Below are positions 11,777 through 23,300 of a DNA stretch of 64,000 nucleotides, one piece after another. The notes under the pieces were generated by a model that made no database searches, was not told where the DNA came from, and saw nothing but the letters and a program-made list of their open reading frames with translations. The DNA comes from Opisthocomus hoazin (taxonomy: Eukaryota > Chordata > Aves > Opisthocomiformes > Opisthocomidae), in the NCBI RefSeq assembly GCF_030867145.1, contig NC_134433.1, forward strand, positions 10,305,216 to 10,369,215, given 5' to 3'. Each line of letters starts with the position of its first letter. Position 1 is the first letter of the stretch. A program made the position numbers and the translations under genes.

Positions 11777-14403
11777 CTGGAGAGCTTTAAGGAAAAACAT
11801 CAATTTATGTCCCATTTTCAGCTGTCTGTGTCACTGGGGTTGCTGCCTACTTCACCAAGCTGAGCTTCACCATGAGACCCATGTATAATTAACACACACA
11901 TTAATAAAAGCAGCTTACCAGGCTGAAGAGGCTGGAAAATGAAGACCTAAATTCCCCCTCAAGGCTGTGGCTTCTCAGAAGCTTTTCCCACGGCTGTAGA
12001 TCCTTAGGAGTCAATCAATAAAAGAAAGAACAACAACAAAGAGGGAGGGAAATAAAGAAATCCCCAGTGCCACGGAGGGTCCGTGTGGCTCAGGAAAGAG
12101 CTCGCCTCCCGCTCCAAGTTTGGGCAGGACCTGGCAGCTCCTGCTGCCTGTCAGCGTCACCTGTCACCGCAGCCTGTCCCCTCCCCGTGCTATACAGTGC
12201 TTGGGGAGGGCTGTGAGCCAGGGACCCTGCAGCCAGCCCAGCTCGGGGGGCACCTGCGTGTTGGTGGGCAGCACCCCGAGGGGCTCCTCTGCCTGCAGAG
12301 CTGCACACGGCGTGGGGAGCAGCAACAGGGGCGGCTTCATGCCAAAAAAGCCCACGGCTGGGATGGCTGACCCCCGTCGCAGTGCTCAGACCCTTTTCCC
12401 TTTCTATTTAGGGAAGCATGAGACAGCTGAGCCTCAGGGACAAGCGGCCCCATGCCAGCAGCTGCAGCAGCGCCCAGCACCTTCCAGAACACCCCGGGAC
12501 GGACAGCCGACTCGTACCCAGCGCTGCCTCCTCCTCGCAGAGCCTTTGGGAGCCCACCCCGCTGGAAATCCCACCTCCCCTCGTTTGGCAGCCCACCGGC
12601 ACAGACTGCACCGGAGCACGCCGGCCCACTGCTGTGATGAGCGTCTCAGGTCTCAGTTTGAGTGACACCAGTAGACTGCGCAGCAACGAGCTCCAGAAGA
12701 GCCGAGCCTTTCAAAGCCCCCTGTTTCCCAGCGGTCACAGTCAATCGGGAATTCCGGTTTGCGACTTACCTCCCAAAAACGCAGGCCTTGCGTCCCCGAG
12801 TGCACCTGTGAGCATCCCAGCTAAAAGGCAAATGGGGGAACTGCCAGGAGGGATGGGGAAGTGACCGAGGGCAGCACAGGCTGACCGGTACTGGCTTGGT
12901 TGCTCCCATCAGGCTTACGCTGCAGAACTGAGCTATAGCAGGCAACGCACTTCCACGCTGAGACGCTGCTGAGAAAAAAAACGTTATCTTTAATACTGGT
13001 GATCTGTGTTGTGGTTTGTGGATCCTGCACAGCAAGAATCAGCACAAGACTGCCCTGTTCAGGTCTCCTACTTTACTCACCCTGCACCAACGGCACTGCT
13101 CAGTCCCTGGTATGCCGGCAGGAGATGACTGCAAGGCAGTCTGGAGGTCCCTTCACATCACCTGCACTGCCCTCGCAGGGGTCTCAAACACCCTCACCTA
13201 CCTGGGGACAGGTCCAAGGCACGAGGACTACACCTGCGGAGGAGGCCATCTCTGCCTTGGATAGACTCAGGCCAGCGGCTTTGCTAGGACTCACATGGAC
13301 CAACATGCCAGAAGCCCCTTCCCACACTGCTTTAGGTATAGGGGAGGGGTCAGCTTGCTTCATTTCAGCACTCATGGTGTATATAGCACAGTCTCAAGTT
13401 ATCCAGGATAAAGGATTCATCTTCACAAGCAGCAGTGCTGCAGCTACTTCAGGTAAACCAAGTTACAAAATAATACTGTGTTTGATGCTGCCAGTGTTCA
13501 AGACAGAGCAAAGAGCGACCCAAGCTCCCCTTGGTCTGCATTTTTGGGACGGGGTATCGGTGATTACACTGCACAGACAGGGAAAATCAGCGGCTGCCCA
13601 GGCCGGGGGTGCTGGCCCCGGGAGGTACCGTATCGCTGTGCTTTCCTGCAGCTGGAGCAGATGTGGGGATGTGCTCAGCAACAGCCCCTGCCCCGCAGCG
13701 GCTGGCAGGGTGGGCAGGGCAGGCAGTGAGTGTGGGGGACCCTCTTGAGGCATCAGCTGAGAAAGCAAAACACCAAGAGCTTTCCCTGGGGAAATGCAAG
13801 GCCCAGGCATCCAGAGACGGGGCCAGCCCCCAGGCCTCCCCGGCACCAAGCGCCTTTCGGGGCAGCGGAGACACCCCTGCCCCCCGCACCTCCATCTTCC
13901 ACCTTGCAACCCCAACTGCAAGCACCAGCTGATGAATCTTGCAAAACCCAGTCCTGGGATCCCACCTTACCTCATGGCTCCAAGCCACCTTCTAAGCCAG
14001 GACCTTGCGGAGAGCTGGCAAGCTCCATGGTGAAATTACAGGTTCAGCTCCAGCACCTCTAGAGCAACAGCAAGGCTACAGGGGCAGCTGTGCTGGGCAC
14101 CCAGGGCTTGAGCTTTTCTCCAACAAAGCATCAGAGACCCTCTCCTTGGGGTAAAAACGCATCCTATCCCTTTTAGAGCTGCCCTCCAAATGCCTAATGC
14201 AAGTTTAGAGCCCCTAAAGCATGTGCACAGAGCTCATGTTTATGTCTGAAATAACTTCAGAAGTTATAACTAAGGGTTTTTTGCCTATTCCCATCAGCTG
14301 CTCTCCTAGCAAGCGCTCCAACCCCAGCAGCGCTGTGGGGGACCACAGGTCTGCCTGGCCATGCCAGCAGCAGAGAGCCCAGCTCACAGCTGGAGGCAGC
14401 TCT
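11777..14403. other. UNC45B/RAD51D intergenic interval (includes UNC45B 5' leader), no gene recognised
   Basis: The interval is fairly GC-rich and contains several open frames of 60-249 codons on both strands, but none resembles a known protein and none has a coherent exon series. An A-rich stretch lies at 12012-12060. At least part must be the intron or 5' UTR of UNC45B, because the UNC45B start codon directly follows a splice acceptor. A strong minus-strand donor match (GAG/GTAAGG) at 13972 is one candidate end of a leader exon. No NLE1 (WD40) or FNDC8 (fibronectin type III) coding sequence is visible. Confidence 0.6.
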
Positions 14404-14648
14404 AGAATCACAGAATCATTCAGGTTAGAAAAAACCTCTAAGATCATCACGTCCAACTGTCACCCAACACCACCATGCCTGCTAAACCATGTCCTGCAGT
14501 GCCACATCTACACGTTGTTTTGAACACCTCCAGGGATGGGGACTCCACTACTTCCCAGGGCAGCCTGTTCCCATGCCTGACCACTCTTTCAGTAAAGAAA
14601 TTTTCCCTAATATCCAACCTAAACCTCCCCTGGCACAACCTGAGGCTC
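14404..14648 (-). mobile_element. CR1 LINE fragment, 3' end, antisense to the plus strand
   Basis: The plus strand begins with AGAATCACAGAATCATT, the reverse complement of the CR1 3'-terminal octamer repeat. It continues through the typical block around CTCCAGGGATGGGGACTCCA to the RT C-terminal region. On the minus strand it encodes pieces resembling [18 protein letters not shown] and [14 protein letters not shown], the usual end of CR1 ORF2. It is 5'-truncated, as most CR1 copies are. It lies in the UNC45B/RAD51D divergent interval. Confidence 0.93.
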
Positions 14649-14839
14649 TAGACGCAAGCTGGGCTTTTAAAAGTGCACCAGGCCCTCCTCAGAAACACAC
14701 AGAGCTCTGCAAGAGAAAACCCGAGTAGCCTCCCCCTCCTACCCCCACCTCTCCATTTTCACCCCACCTTGCTTCACTCCCCCCAGCAGCAGCACCCACC
14801 CCCCAAAAACCAACCAGCTCTGGTTCTCTCATTTATCGA

Positions 14840-15600
14840 GCCGGGAGCCGCAGCATCGCGGACACCTGCGCTGGGGGCACTAAGAGCAGCTGGGGGGGAG
14901 CTGCTATAAATAAGGGGCAACTCCCCTCCCTGCCTTCCTCCTCATCTTCCTCCCTCCAGCTCCGCTGCAGCTCCTGAGCAGGCTCTGCTCCTTCCTTCCC
15001 CCCCGGTACCGGACTGCACTGCGAGCCCACCCCCCGCTTCCCTGCCGGCTCCCCCCGCAGCACCCCTGGGTGCCGGCAACCGGAGGGGGGGGTGTCTGCG
15101 GGCGGGACCCCCACACCCGTCTGCTTGTGGGGGGTCTGCTGGGTGCCGGGGGGGGCCCGGGAAGGAAAGTCCAGAGCGGAGGGGCCGGGGCTGGAGCCCG
15201 CCCGTCCCTTCCGCTGCCGGCAGGAAGCAGGAAGGGGCCGGGGGGTGCGGGGGTTACGCGGTGGGCAGCTCGTGGAGGGGCTGTCTGCGTTCCCCCGGGC
15301 ACGGGGGCTCTGCTCGGGGGGTGCCCCCAGCCAGCGTGCGGGTTTGGGGCTGTTCGGCCCTAAACGGAGACTAAAGGCTCCCCAGGGTGCGCGGCTGCGG
15401 TCCCGGTGCCAGATCCCCCCTCCCGTCTCCTCGGCGGGTCCCCTCCGCCCGCGCGGCCCGGGGTGGCCGGGGACATGGTGGTCCTGCGGGCTGGGCTCTG
15501 CCCTGGCCTCACGGCGGAGATGACGGAGCTGCTCGGAGCACACGGCCTCAGGACGGGTAACGGGCGGGGGCTCTCCTCGGGGAGCATCGTCCCCTGCACG
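14840..15600. promoter_or_regulatory. CpG-rich divergent promoter zone for RAD51D (plus) and probably UNC45B (minus)
   Basis: GC content rises sharply and CpG dinucleotides become frequent, ending just past RAD51D exon 1 (15475-15556). Long open frames across it (for example a 265-codon frame on the minus strand, 15630-14833) are explained by the scarcity of AT-rich stop codons in GC-rich DNA. Runs of G occur at 15086-15160. I infer transcription starts for RAD51D within it; the exact position cannot be seen. Confidence 0.75.
14863..14913. promoter_or_regulatory. MEF2 site / TATA-like element with E-boxes
   Basis: CTATAAATAA at 14904-14913 is a full match to the MEF2 consensus YTAWWWWTAR and also resembles a TATA box in either direction. 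CAGCTG (14887-14892) and CACCTG (14863-14868) are E-box cores of the type bound by myogenic bHLH factors. The cluster lies 3.1 kb upstream of the UNC45B start codon and 0.56 kb upstream of the RAD51D start codon. Since UNC45B is muscle-restricted, I infer that it serves UNC45B; binding is not shown by sequence alone. Confidence 0.5.
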
Positions 15601-18600
15601 GTTTGGGGTGGGACCGCGCTCTCCCCCCACGCGGGACCCATTTGGGTGGTCCGGGCTGGGGGGCAGCCCCTGGAGAACATCTCATCTGCAAGGAGCACGC
15701 TGGGCACCCACTGCGGGGGGTGGTGGTGGGATGTCCCTCCCGTGTCCTCCTTGTTGGGGGTCTGCTGGACCCCCCTGGGTGGGTATGTTGAGTCGGAACT
15801 CCTCCGTGGGAGCAGGAGGGGGTTAGGACCTGGTAGGGGGTCTCTGCAGAGGATGTTCGAGGGACAATTGGTTATGGGTTTTCAAATGTGTTTTAGGAGG
15901 GGTTGTGGATTTTTGCCTCTGACAAATGGCCAAGTTCCTGGTACTGCACCCTGGGCAAGGCCTGCTCTTGGGGGGAAGGAACAGATGATGGCAGGTGGAT
16001 TCTTCATGTGCTCTAAGAAACTGAATTAGAGCTGAGGAGAAGACAGTATCATTCCTGTTAAATGGAGTCTGTGAGATCCCGTCAGTGCTGGAGTTGTGGA
16101 TGTTGTCATCCTTATTTTCCCTGTAACAATTCCTTTTTACCATTTTTTTTTCCAACCAATAACATACACATCTGTCTGAAAAAGTGTATCTTGGAGTGGT
16201 TCCTGGGAGCAGAGATGGGGCCACTGGTTCCTCTGATTTCTGTGGCTTTAACCCTTCCTGGCATGCCCGAGGCTGGCACTGTGGGTTGGTCACCAGCCGC
16301 TTGAGACTCTGATGCACTGGCAGAAGGGGACTCTTTACTGGCGCCAGCTATCAAATGGCACTGGGCAGCTCTTGAGCGAAATGGGGAGAATTTTTACCAG
16401 CTTCTTTCCCCAATCTGTTTTGCAAGAAAAAGTTGGGTTTGAAATGGGCAGTGGGGCCATCTCAGAGGAAAAACTCCAGTACTCCAGTTCGTGGGGCATC
16501 CTGCTCGTCCACCTGAAGTGTTGGCAGAGGGCACAGACATTTTTGCCTCTTGGTGCAGGCAGGTTTTGCCTAAGCTGGTCGGCTCTTTGGTGTTCGTGGT
16601 CTGTCCAGGTTTGACTTCTAACTTCTCGCCTCTCGTGTTATTTGCAGTGGTGGACTTTGTGTCATCAGACCTGGAGGATGTTGCCCAGAAGTGTTCCCTG
16701 TCTTACAAGGTAAAGGAGGACTTGTCGGTCCTGTTACACTAACTGGGGAGCTCAGAGCTGTTCAGCTCACTGCTTGGATGTGGTTGTCTGGGGGACCTTC
16801 TGCAGCAGACTTTGTTGGCCCTGGACTTCAGGGCCACCCATTGCCAGATGTCTCTCTGCCCACCAGGCGCTGGTTGCAGTGAGACGTGTGCTCCTGGCCC
16901 AGTTCTCTGCCTTCCCCACCAACGGAGCAGACCTCTATGAGGAGCTCAAGAGCTCCACAGCCATCCTGCCCACTGGGAGCCCACGGTGGGTACATTGCCT
17001 GGCGAGCCAGCAGGTCGGCCTGGGGCTGGGCTTGCTGCAAAAGGCCACGGCTGCCCAGCACAGGCTTTGAATTTTGATGTGGTGATGCCCTGGGCAGGCT
17101 CAGTGGTGCCCAAACCGTCCCCAGCAGCTGTTTTAAAAACTTCCAGCTACAGCCTGACTCTGCCTTTTGTGAGCAAGAGATGATTATTCTTCATGCCCTG
17201 CGGCTGCAGAGCCAGCTGATCTGTATCCCTTGAGGGAATGACATTGCTGTTGTCCCTGCCAGAGCCTTTGGAGGTGGCTGTGTGTCTCAGACAACGTGCT
17301 GCCCTCAGCCTTTCCCGTGAGAGCTCCAGAGAGGAGGAGGGCTATGGATCCGGGGGGGCTGTTTGAGTGATGAGCAGTCTGAATCAGGCACGGAAATGAG
17401 TTGCTCTATTGCATGTCCGTCCTTTTCCCTGTCTCCTTGCTGGGTTGTTACAGTGACTATACAGAGAAACCCTGGGTATTCAAGCCTTGCTCCCAGGACC
17501 ACAGCTCTTCTCCAGCTCAGGACTGTCCTCTTGTATCCCCCACGTTTCAGATCTGCTGTTGCCCACAATGTGGAGAGAGCTAGGGATGGGAGGGAAGGAG
17601 CAGAGCCTGGGGCACGTGTCTGCATTTGGGAAGGGGACTCCGGGAACTGCTGCTTCCCGATGGCCCTGCCATTCTGGCTGGAGATGTGTTGGTAATCCCA
17701 CCTTGTGTTCAACCCACAGCCTGGACCAGCTGCTGGACTCTGGGCTGTACACGGGGGAAGTGACGGAGCTCATGGGAGGGCCAGGCAGTGGGAAGACACA
17801 GGTGAGTGGCGCAGAGGAGAGGACAGGCAGGGTGCGGATGCCTTCAGGCACGTGAGCGGAGGGGCCTGGGAGGGCTGGCTGATGCCAGCTCCCTGTCTCT
17901 CCAGGTGTGCCTGGGCATTGCGGCCAGTGTGTCCCTCAGCCTCAAGCAGCACGTCCTGTTCCTCGACTCCACGGGGGGGTTCACTGCTTCCCGTCTCTAC
18001 CAGATGCTTCGAGCCCAGGCAGAGGATGAGGAAGAGCAGGCAAGTGGCCCTGGAGCTGGTCCCGCAGCTGCTCCTCCACTCATGCTAGAACTGCCTTGGC
18101 TTTTGCCTGCAGGCAGCCCCCAGAGACTGCTTTTCTGTCTAGCTCTGCCTTTGTCCCCATGGGCATTTTTGGGTCCAAACTCTTCGTGCTGTGACTGGGT
18201 GGGTGCTGTGCTCAGGGACAGACGCTGCACTTCGGTTGTTTTTTTTTCTTGGGGAGAAGGGGAGGGCTTGCTGTAGTTCCTCATGTTTTTGCTCCCTGAG
18301 CTCAATCTGCATTGCTTCTTCCATCAGTGCAACGGGGACAAACAGTGTTCATGGGGTGGAGGCAAATGTGGAAGAAATAAGGGTGCCTGTCTCCATGGCA
18401 TGGTGTAAATGCAGAGCTGGTAGAAGCTGGGCAGGAGGAGTATGGTGCGTCCTGGAGGTGATGAGGCTCTGGTTGATGCCACTTTGTGCCACAGCGGGAG
18501 GCTCTGCAGCGGATCCAGGTGGTCCGTGCGTTCGACATCTATGAAATGCTGGGTGCCTTGCAGGAGCTGCGGGATCGCCTCTCCCAGCAGGTAGGAGCGA

Positions 18601-21600
18601 GGCTCCAGGCTCCTGTCCCTTCCCCAGAGCTGCAAGGCTCGTGTGCCTGACGAGTGACCCCAGATCACCCCGTCCTGGGGACATTTGAGCCCCTGTGCGG
18701 CTTGTGACCTCCAAACCCGCTGAATTTATTACTCCACATTGCACATGGTGCCTCCTCCTTGCAGGACGTGAGCTCCGTGGGCCCTCTCAGGATCGTGGTG
18801 GTCGACTCGGTCTCGGCTGTGATTTACCCGCTGCTGGGTGGCAGGCAGTCGGAAGGTGAGCTGCTTCGTTAGGATGTGCAATGAGGTTGCAGACCTCGCT
18901 GCTCGTCCTGAAGAGCATCTTCCATGTGTGATGTGCCTGGAGCTGGGGCAGGACAGATGTGGGTGCAGCTGCTCCCAGCCTTTCCTTTGTGACTGGGTAA
19001 AAGGGGAGTCTGTTTGCAGTGTTATCGGCAAACATTCGAGCTGGCTGTGCAAGCTCATGCCAGTGGTCTGAAACCTGGCCAGGGGACAGAGAAGGCACTG
19101 AACTGTTTGCCTACAGATTAAAACCTCTGCTTACGGTGTCACAGATATGTGGTGGTTGCTGGCACAGTTTGCAAAGCTCCCCTGAGGCTCTTTCTGCCAG
19201 ACAGGACCATAAATCAGGAGCGAGGGGCTTTCTGCTGGCTGGGATGCTGAGGAGGCCCCTCAAACACCTTCCAGAGTCTTGCGCACCTGGATGGCAGCCA
19301 GTGCTATCGCAGGAGGTCCCCTCGCAGCCATGGGCTGTAGGTAATGAAGCTAGGAGCTGGGGAGAGGGGTCCTGTTCCTGCTAAATCAACCTGGCCAGTT
19401 TTGCCTGGAGCTCCCTGTGCTTTTGTAGGGCTTTTTGGCCTCAGGGCTTTTAAGATGGGAAAGGAGGGAGTGGGACAGCTCAGGGATTGATCTGTCCACG
19501 CTACATCCATTGAGCCAAAGTGCCGTGGAGTGTGCGAGTGCAGTGGGTACATTGGGGTGCTGGTGATGGAAATGGGTTGAAAGTGCTCGTGAACACCAGC
19601 ACTGGCACTAAATCTAGTGCTCACGCAAATCTAGATGTCACTTGCCTCCAAGGTATATTTTGGCAGCTGCTCCCTCTGTTTCGGTTGATCCCCCAGCACC
19701 CAAATGCTTTGTCGTCCTCCAGGCTTGGCCATCATGATGCAGCTGGCCAGGGAGCTGAAGACACTGGCCAGGGAGTTCAGCCTTGCTGTTGTGGTGAGCG
19801 TTGCTGCGCCTTGTCCTTCGTGTGCTGGTGTGTGCCGTGGCGAGGAGCCCTGGAGAGGTTTTGCATCCCCTGGGAGGTGGGATCCTGCTCCCAGCTGACA
19901 GGAGCAAGGGGCCGCTGCTCCCTGATGTAGCTCTGCTGCTCTGCAGCCCGTGGATGTCTTGTTCCAGCAAGTGTGGAGCAAGAACAGGGCTGATCTGCTC
20001 CCTGCTTTTATTGCTGTCCTCAGCCAACACGGCATTCACTCGATTGAGCAAGGCAGAGTTAAGTACAGGCAGACTGAAAGGTTGTTTGTATTTAGTTTTG
20101 ATATAACACCATTCATTTAAGGGGCTGGCCAGCTTGCTAAGTAACCTCCTGCTTGGTTACCTTGGAGGAGCTGCAGGGCATTGCGTCACCCAGAAGGAGC
20201 TGGGGACTGGAGGGGGTTCTGCTCTAGTCTTCTCCAGCTCTTGGCCAGGCAATGGCATTTGTTTCAGCGTGCCCAGACTGGTTGCTGGGACCACAGTTAA
20301 TGTGTTTGAGTTGGGAAGACCACAACAGAAAATGGTGGTGTGCTGAACCTGGTGCTGGAAGGTGTTGAGAGAGTCTCGCCCTGATTAGTGATAAAGTAAC
20401 AAGGACGAGGTGCCAGGAAGGATGCTTGGAGGCTCCCAGTTAAAACTTTGCTGGTGGCTTCAGCACCAGGAGTCGCTGCAGCTTGCAGATACGAGTGAGC
20501 TCCTACCTGAGTACATACCTGGGACAGCTGTGTGGGCTGCGTTTAGAAGGGATGGCATGGATGTGCCAAAAAGGGAGGGCTCAGGATGGGGAAGAAAATA
20601 CTTCACACAAGTAGCAGACTGGCCATTATCTCTTGGTGATCTCCAGTGTTCTGTTACACCGAGTGGCACTACTTTTCCCAGGCACCAATACGCCTGTTTG
20701 TGCTGCAGGTGACTAACCAGGTGACAAGGGACAGCAGCACTGGTCCACTGAAGCCAGCCCTTGGCCGCTCCTGGAGTTTTGTGCCCAGCACCCGAGTGCT
20801 GCTGGAGACCAAAGAAGCCACCTGGGAGAAAGCCACCACTCAGCGCGTTGCATCCTTGGCAAAGTCACCCCGGCAGGTGAGGGTCCCTGGAACAGTCCTC
20901 TGGTAGTGGAGGAGCAGCTATATGTGACATGGACCTGGCTTCGGAGCAGAGGAAGGCTCCTTCTAGGGACAGGGCAGGATCAGGCCTCCCTGGGTGGCCC
21001 ATGGCAATGGGAGGAGGAGCGAATGCAGCCTGGTTGGATGCTGTGGAAGACCAGAGCATCTGTTCCCAACAGCCTGAGCATGTATTTATAGGCATGTTAA
21101 AGAGTGGCAGCGCTCCCAATCCAGGTCACCGCGTTCCTTGTGCTTGTCTCGCTCTCCTGATGGCATATGGGAGCAAGAATCCCTCGGAGCTGGCTCTGAC
21201 ATCTGCAGAGGTGACTTTGGCTTGAATCCTGCCTATGTACAGGGCAACGCTGCCTGAGCCTCCTGGCTCCAAGCCTGTTCTGCAGCCTGATCCAAATGGG
21301 TTTGGATTTGGTGGTGTGCTGGGTGGCGAAATGCATCCTGGCTGTGCTGAATAACAACGTGTCTGGGGATATCTCAGAGCAAGACGTTCTTTCTTTTCTA
21401 AATTGCGTTCTCTATTTGTATCTTGGTGTTCAGCAGACCCTGTTAAAATGAGGGCACCAGCAGAAGGAAATCCTCAGTGGGATGTAATTGGGGATTTTTG
21501 GCTCTGCAGCAGGTGATGGAGCAGTGTACAGGTTTGCCCTTAGTCCTGGCAGTGTGAGGTTAAGCCCCTCTGTTTCTCCTTGCAGCCCACGGGGATACAG

Positions 21601-21669
21601 GTGGAGCTGGATATTGGAAATGCTGATGTGCAGGAGCCAAGCCCAGCAGCACCCACACAAGGGCACTGA
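15475..21669 (+). CDS. RAD51D: RAD51D: RAD51 paralogue, homologous recombination ATPase, complete, 10 coding exons
   Basis: RAD51D is part of the BCDX2 complex (RAD51B-RAD51C-RAD51D-XRCC2), which helps load RAD51 on single-stranded DNA. Coding exons: 15475-15556, 16648-16709, 16867-16985, 17720-17801, 17905-18039, 18495-18590, 18765-18855, 19723-19793, 20709-20876, 21586-21669. They total 990 nt, or 329 codons plus stop, and all phases agree; human RAD51D is 328 residues from memory. The N-terminal domain spans residues 1 to about 80. Walker A is GGPGSGKT at 107-114, with Lys113 the ATP-binding lysine. Walker B is RIVVVDS around Asp206. The start ATG has G at -3 and +4, lies at the usual family start (MxVLRxGLCPGL) and sits in a CpG island. 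The fifth intron uses a GC donor. The last 27 residues diverge from the mammalian tail. Confidence 0.96.
17720..18039 (+). CDS. RAD51D: RAD51D exons 4-5: Walker A and start of the RecA-like core
   Basis: Exon 17720-17801 encodes the ATP-binding P-loop GGPGSGKT preceded by [10 protein letters not shown], as in all RAD51D proteins. Exon 17905-18039 continues with [19 protein letters not shown] and ends in AEDEEEQ. Its donor is CAG/GCAAGT, a GC rather than GT intron start; continuation into [10 protein letters not shown] of exon 18495-18590 is in frame and matches the family, so the GC site is the supported junction. Confidence 0.93.
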
Positions 21670-23300
21670 TGTGGGCGGAAAAGCAGATGTCAAGGTCCAA
21701 GACAGCTGCAAAAAAACCAGGCAAGTACACTGGAGGTTTTACAGACTGCCTCTAAGTTCTACAGCCCTGGGAAGGACCAAGATGCAGAAGCTCTTGTTCC
21801 ATGCTGCGGAGAAAATGAGTGTGGGGTTCCCCAGAGATCTCCTTGCCTCAGCAGACGCAGCCTGTGGTGGCTGGGCTGTGTGGGCTGCATGACAGCCATG
21901 TCCTCTCCTCCACTGTGGGCTTGTCTTCAACTGGCAGAGCCAGCCCTGTCCTGAAGTGTTGGCTTGGGACCAGCTGGCTTGTCCCTCCACAAACCCGCGA
22001 CTCCTGGGAGTGTTTGTTCCCCCCATAACTCGCTGCCCTCTGGTCCCGGAGCTCTGATTGTCCTTGGGCAGCCCATGGTGGTCTTGGTTCAGAAATTAAA
22101 AAAAAATGTTGCACACTGCTGTGGCGGCTGAGAGCTGGAATTCAATTAATGGCTACTGCTGTTAATTAAAATTTGGAGGTTCAGTCCCTAGCAGAACTGG
22201 GGTGGGACAGGCTGTTGATGAGCAGGGACATAATTGAGTGCTTGATCTGACCTCCCCAGAAAAACACCAGGCCCCCCCAGGGAGCTGCTCGTATTTTCGG
22301 GACACTGCTGTGCTGCATAAAGCATTGCTGTTCGCTGGTGGTGGCTGTGGGCTGGCTCAGCTGGGGTGGACGAGTCCTGACTGACACCAGCTGGCCCTGT
22401 CTGGTGCTCAAGGACCTGCTCAATTCCATGTGGTGAAGTTTGAAATGGTCTCTCCTTGCTCCAGTGCTTTCCAGCTTCTCTTGCCTGCTCAGGGAGGAGA
22501 CAGGAGGCTGGGATGGAGTGTGGCCTCTCCTCTTGATCCCAGGTGTCCTAGACATCCTTATCCTCTGCTTAGTAAGAAACCTCCTTGGCTTGGCAGGTGA
22601 GCTGAGCTGTGGCTTACACCTCCAAGGCTGCTCAAGTAGATTGTGGGGGCTGAGACTCATCAGGGTATGCTTGTTAAACTAATAACACAGCAGCACAGCT
22701 CCTGAAGCCTTCTGAGGCTGTGCTGGGCAAAGAGGAGTCGGATTTAGCCAGAACTTGGGTGCTAATTCCACACCATCACCCAGGCCTGTATTCCCGAGCA
22801 ATCGCTGCTCTAGGGAAGGGGCAGCTAAAAGGGGTGTGTGAACACATATTTTGGTTTCCCAAGAGGCAAGGCCAGGCCTTGGCACCGATTTTTGTTTTGC
22901 ACATCTGTCAGAGCTGTGGTTCCTGCAAAGCCGAGCTCTCAGTGCTCCCGGGGCTGTGATTTATGGAGCAGGTCCCACCTCCTCCATCGCGGCCACCCAT
23001 CCACCACAGCCCTGTGCTCCCAGCAGGTCCTGCCCGAGGAGGGGAACGTGCCAAAGCAACCTGAGCTGTGCCACTAAACAGTTCTCAGTAAAAATAGGTG
23101 TATTTTATAGTTGTGTGTTTATTTGCACTTCTGGGCTTTCCAAGCTTGGGAGGGGAGGTTTGGTCCCGGCGATTGCAGCCTGGCTGGCTGGGGCGAGGAG
23201 GAGGATGGTGTTTTCCTGCCTGCTGGAGACCTGTGCTGATGTGGCTGGTCTTTACAAGCAAAAAATTTAGCTTGGTATGTCTCTTGAAGCTGTGAATAAA
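21670..23300 (+). other. RAD51D: RAD51D 3' untranslated region (inferred) with candidate poly(A) signals
   Basis: After the stop at 21667-21669 no further coding sequence is seen. Candidate polyadenylation hexamers are ATTAAA at 22095-22100 and AATAAA at 23295-23300. Which one is used cannot be told from sequence. Confidence 0.5.
23295..23300 (+). terminator. RAD51D: Candidate distal poly(A) signal of RAD51D
   Basis: This is a canonical AATAAA on the plus strand, about 1.6 kb past the RAD51D stop and 1.9 kb before the RFFL CpG island. It is the only canonical hexamer I noted between the RAD51D stop and the CR1 fragment at 24418. Confidence 0.45.

Noticed and set aside
12120-12665. 181-codon open frame on the plus strand
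   Set aside because: Composition-driven; overlapping frames of similar length occur on both strands and no domain is seen.
12999-13748. 249-codon open frame on the plus strand between UNC45B and RAD51D
   Set aside because: No recognisable domain and low-complexity GC-driven composition. I also checked it as a possible FNDC8 or NLE1 remnant and saw no fibronectin or WD40 pattern.
14833-15630. 265-codon open frame on the minus strand across the RAD51D promoter
   Set aside because: It lies in a CpG island opposite RAD51D exon 1, is Pro/Arg/Gly-rich and resembles no protein; GC-rich DNA has few stop codons.
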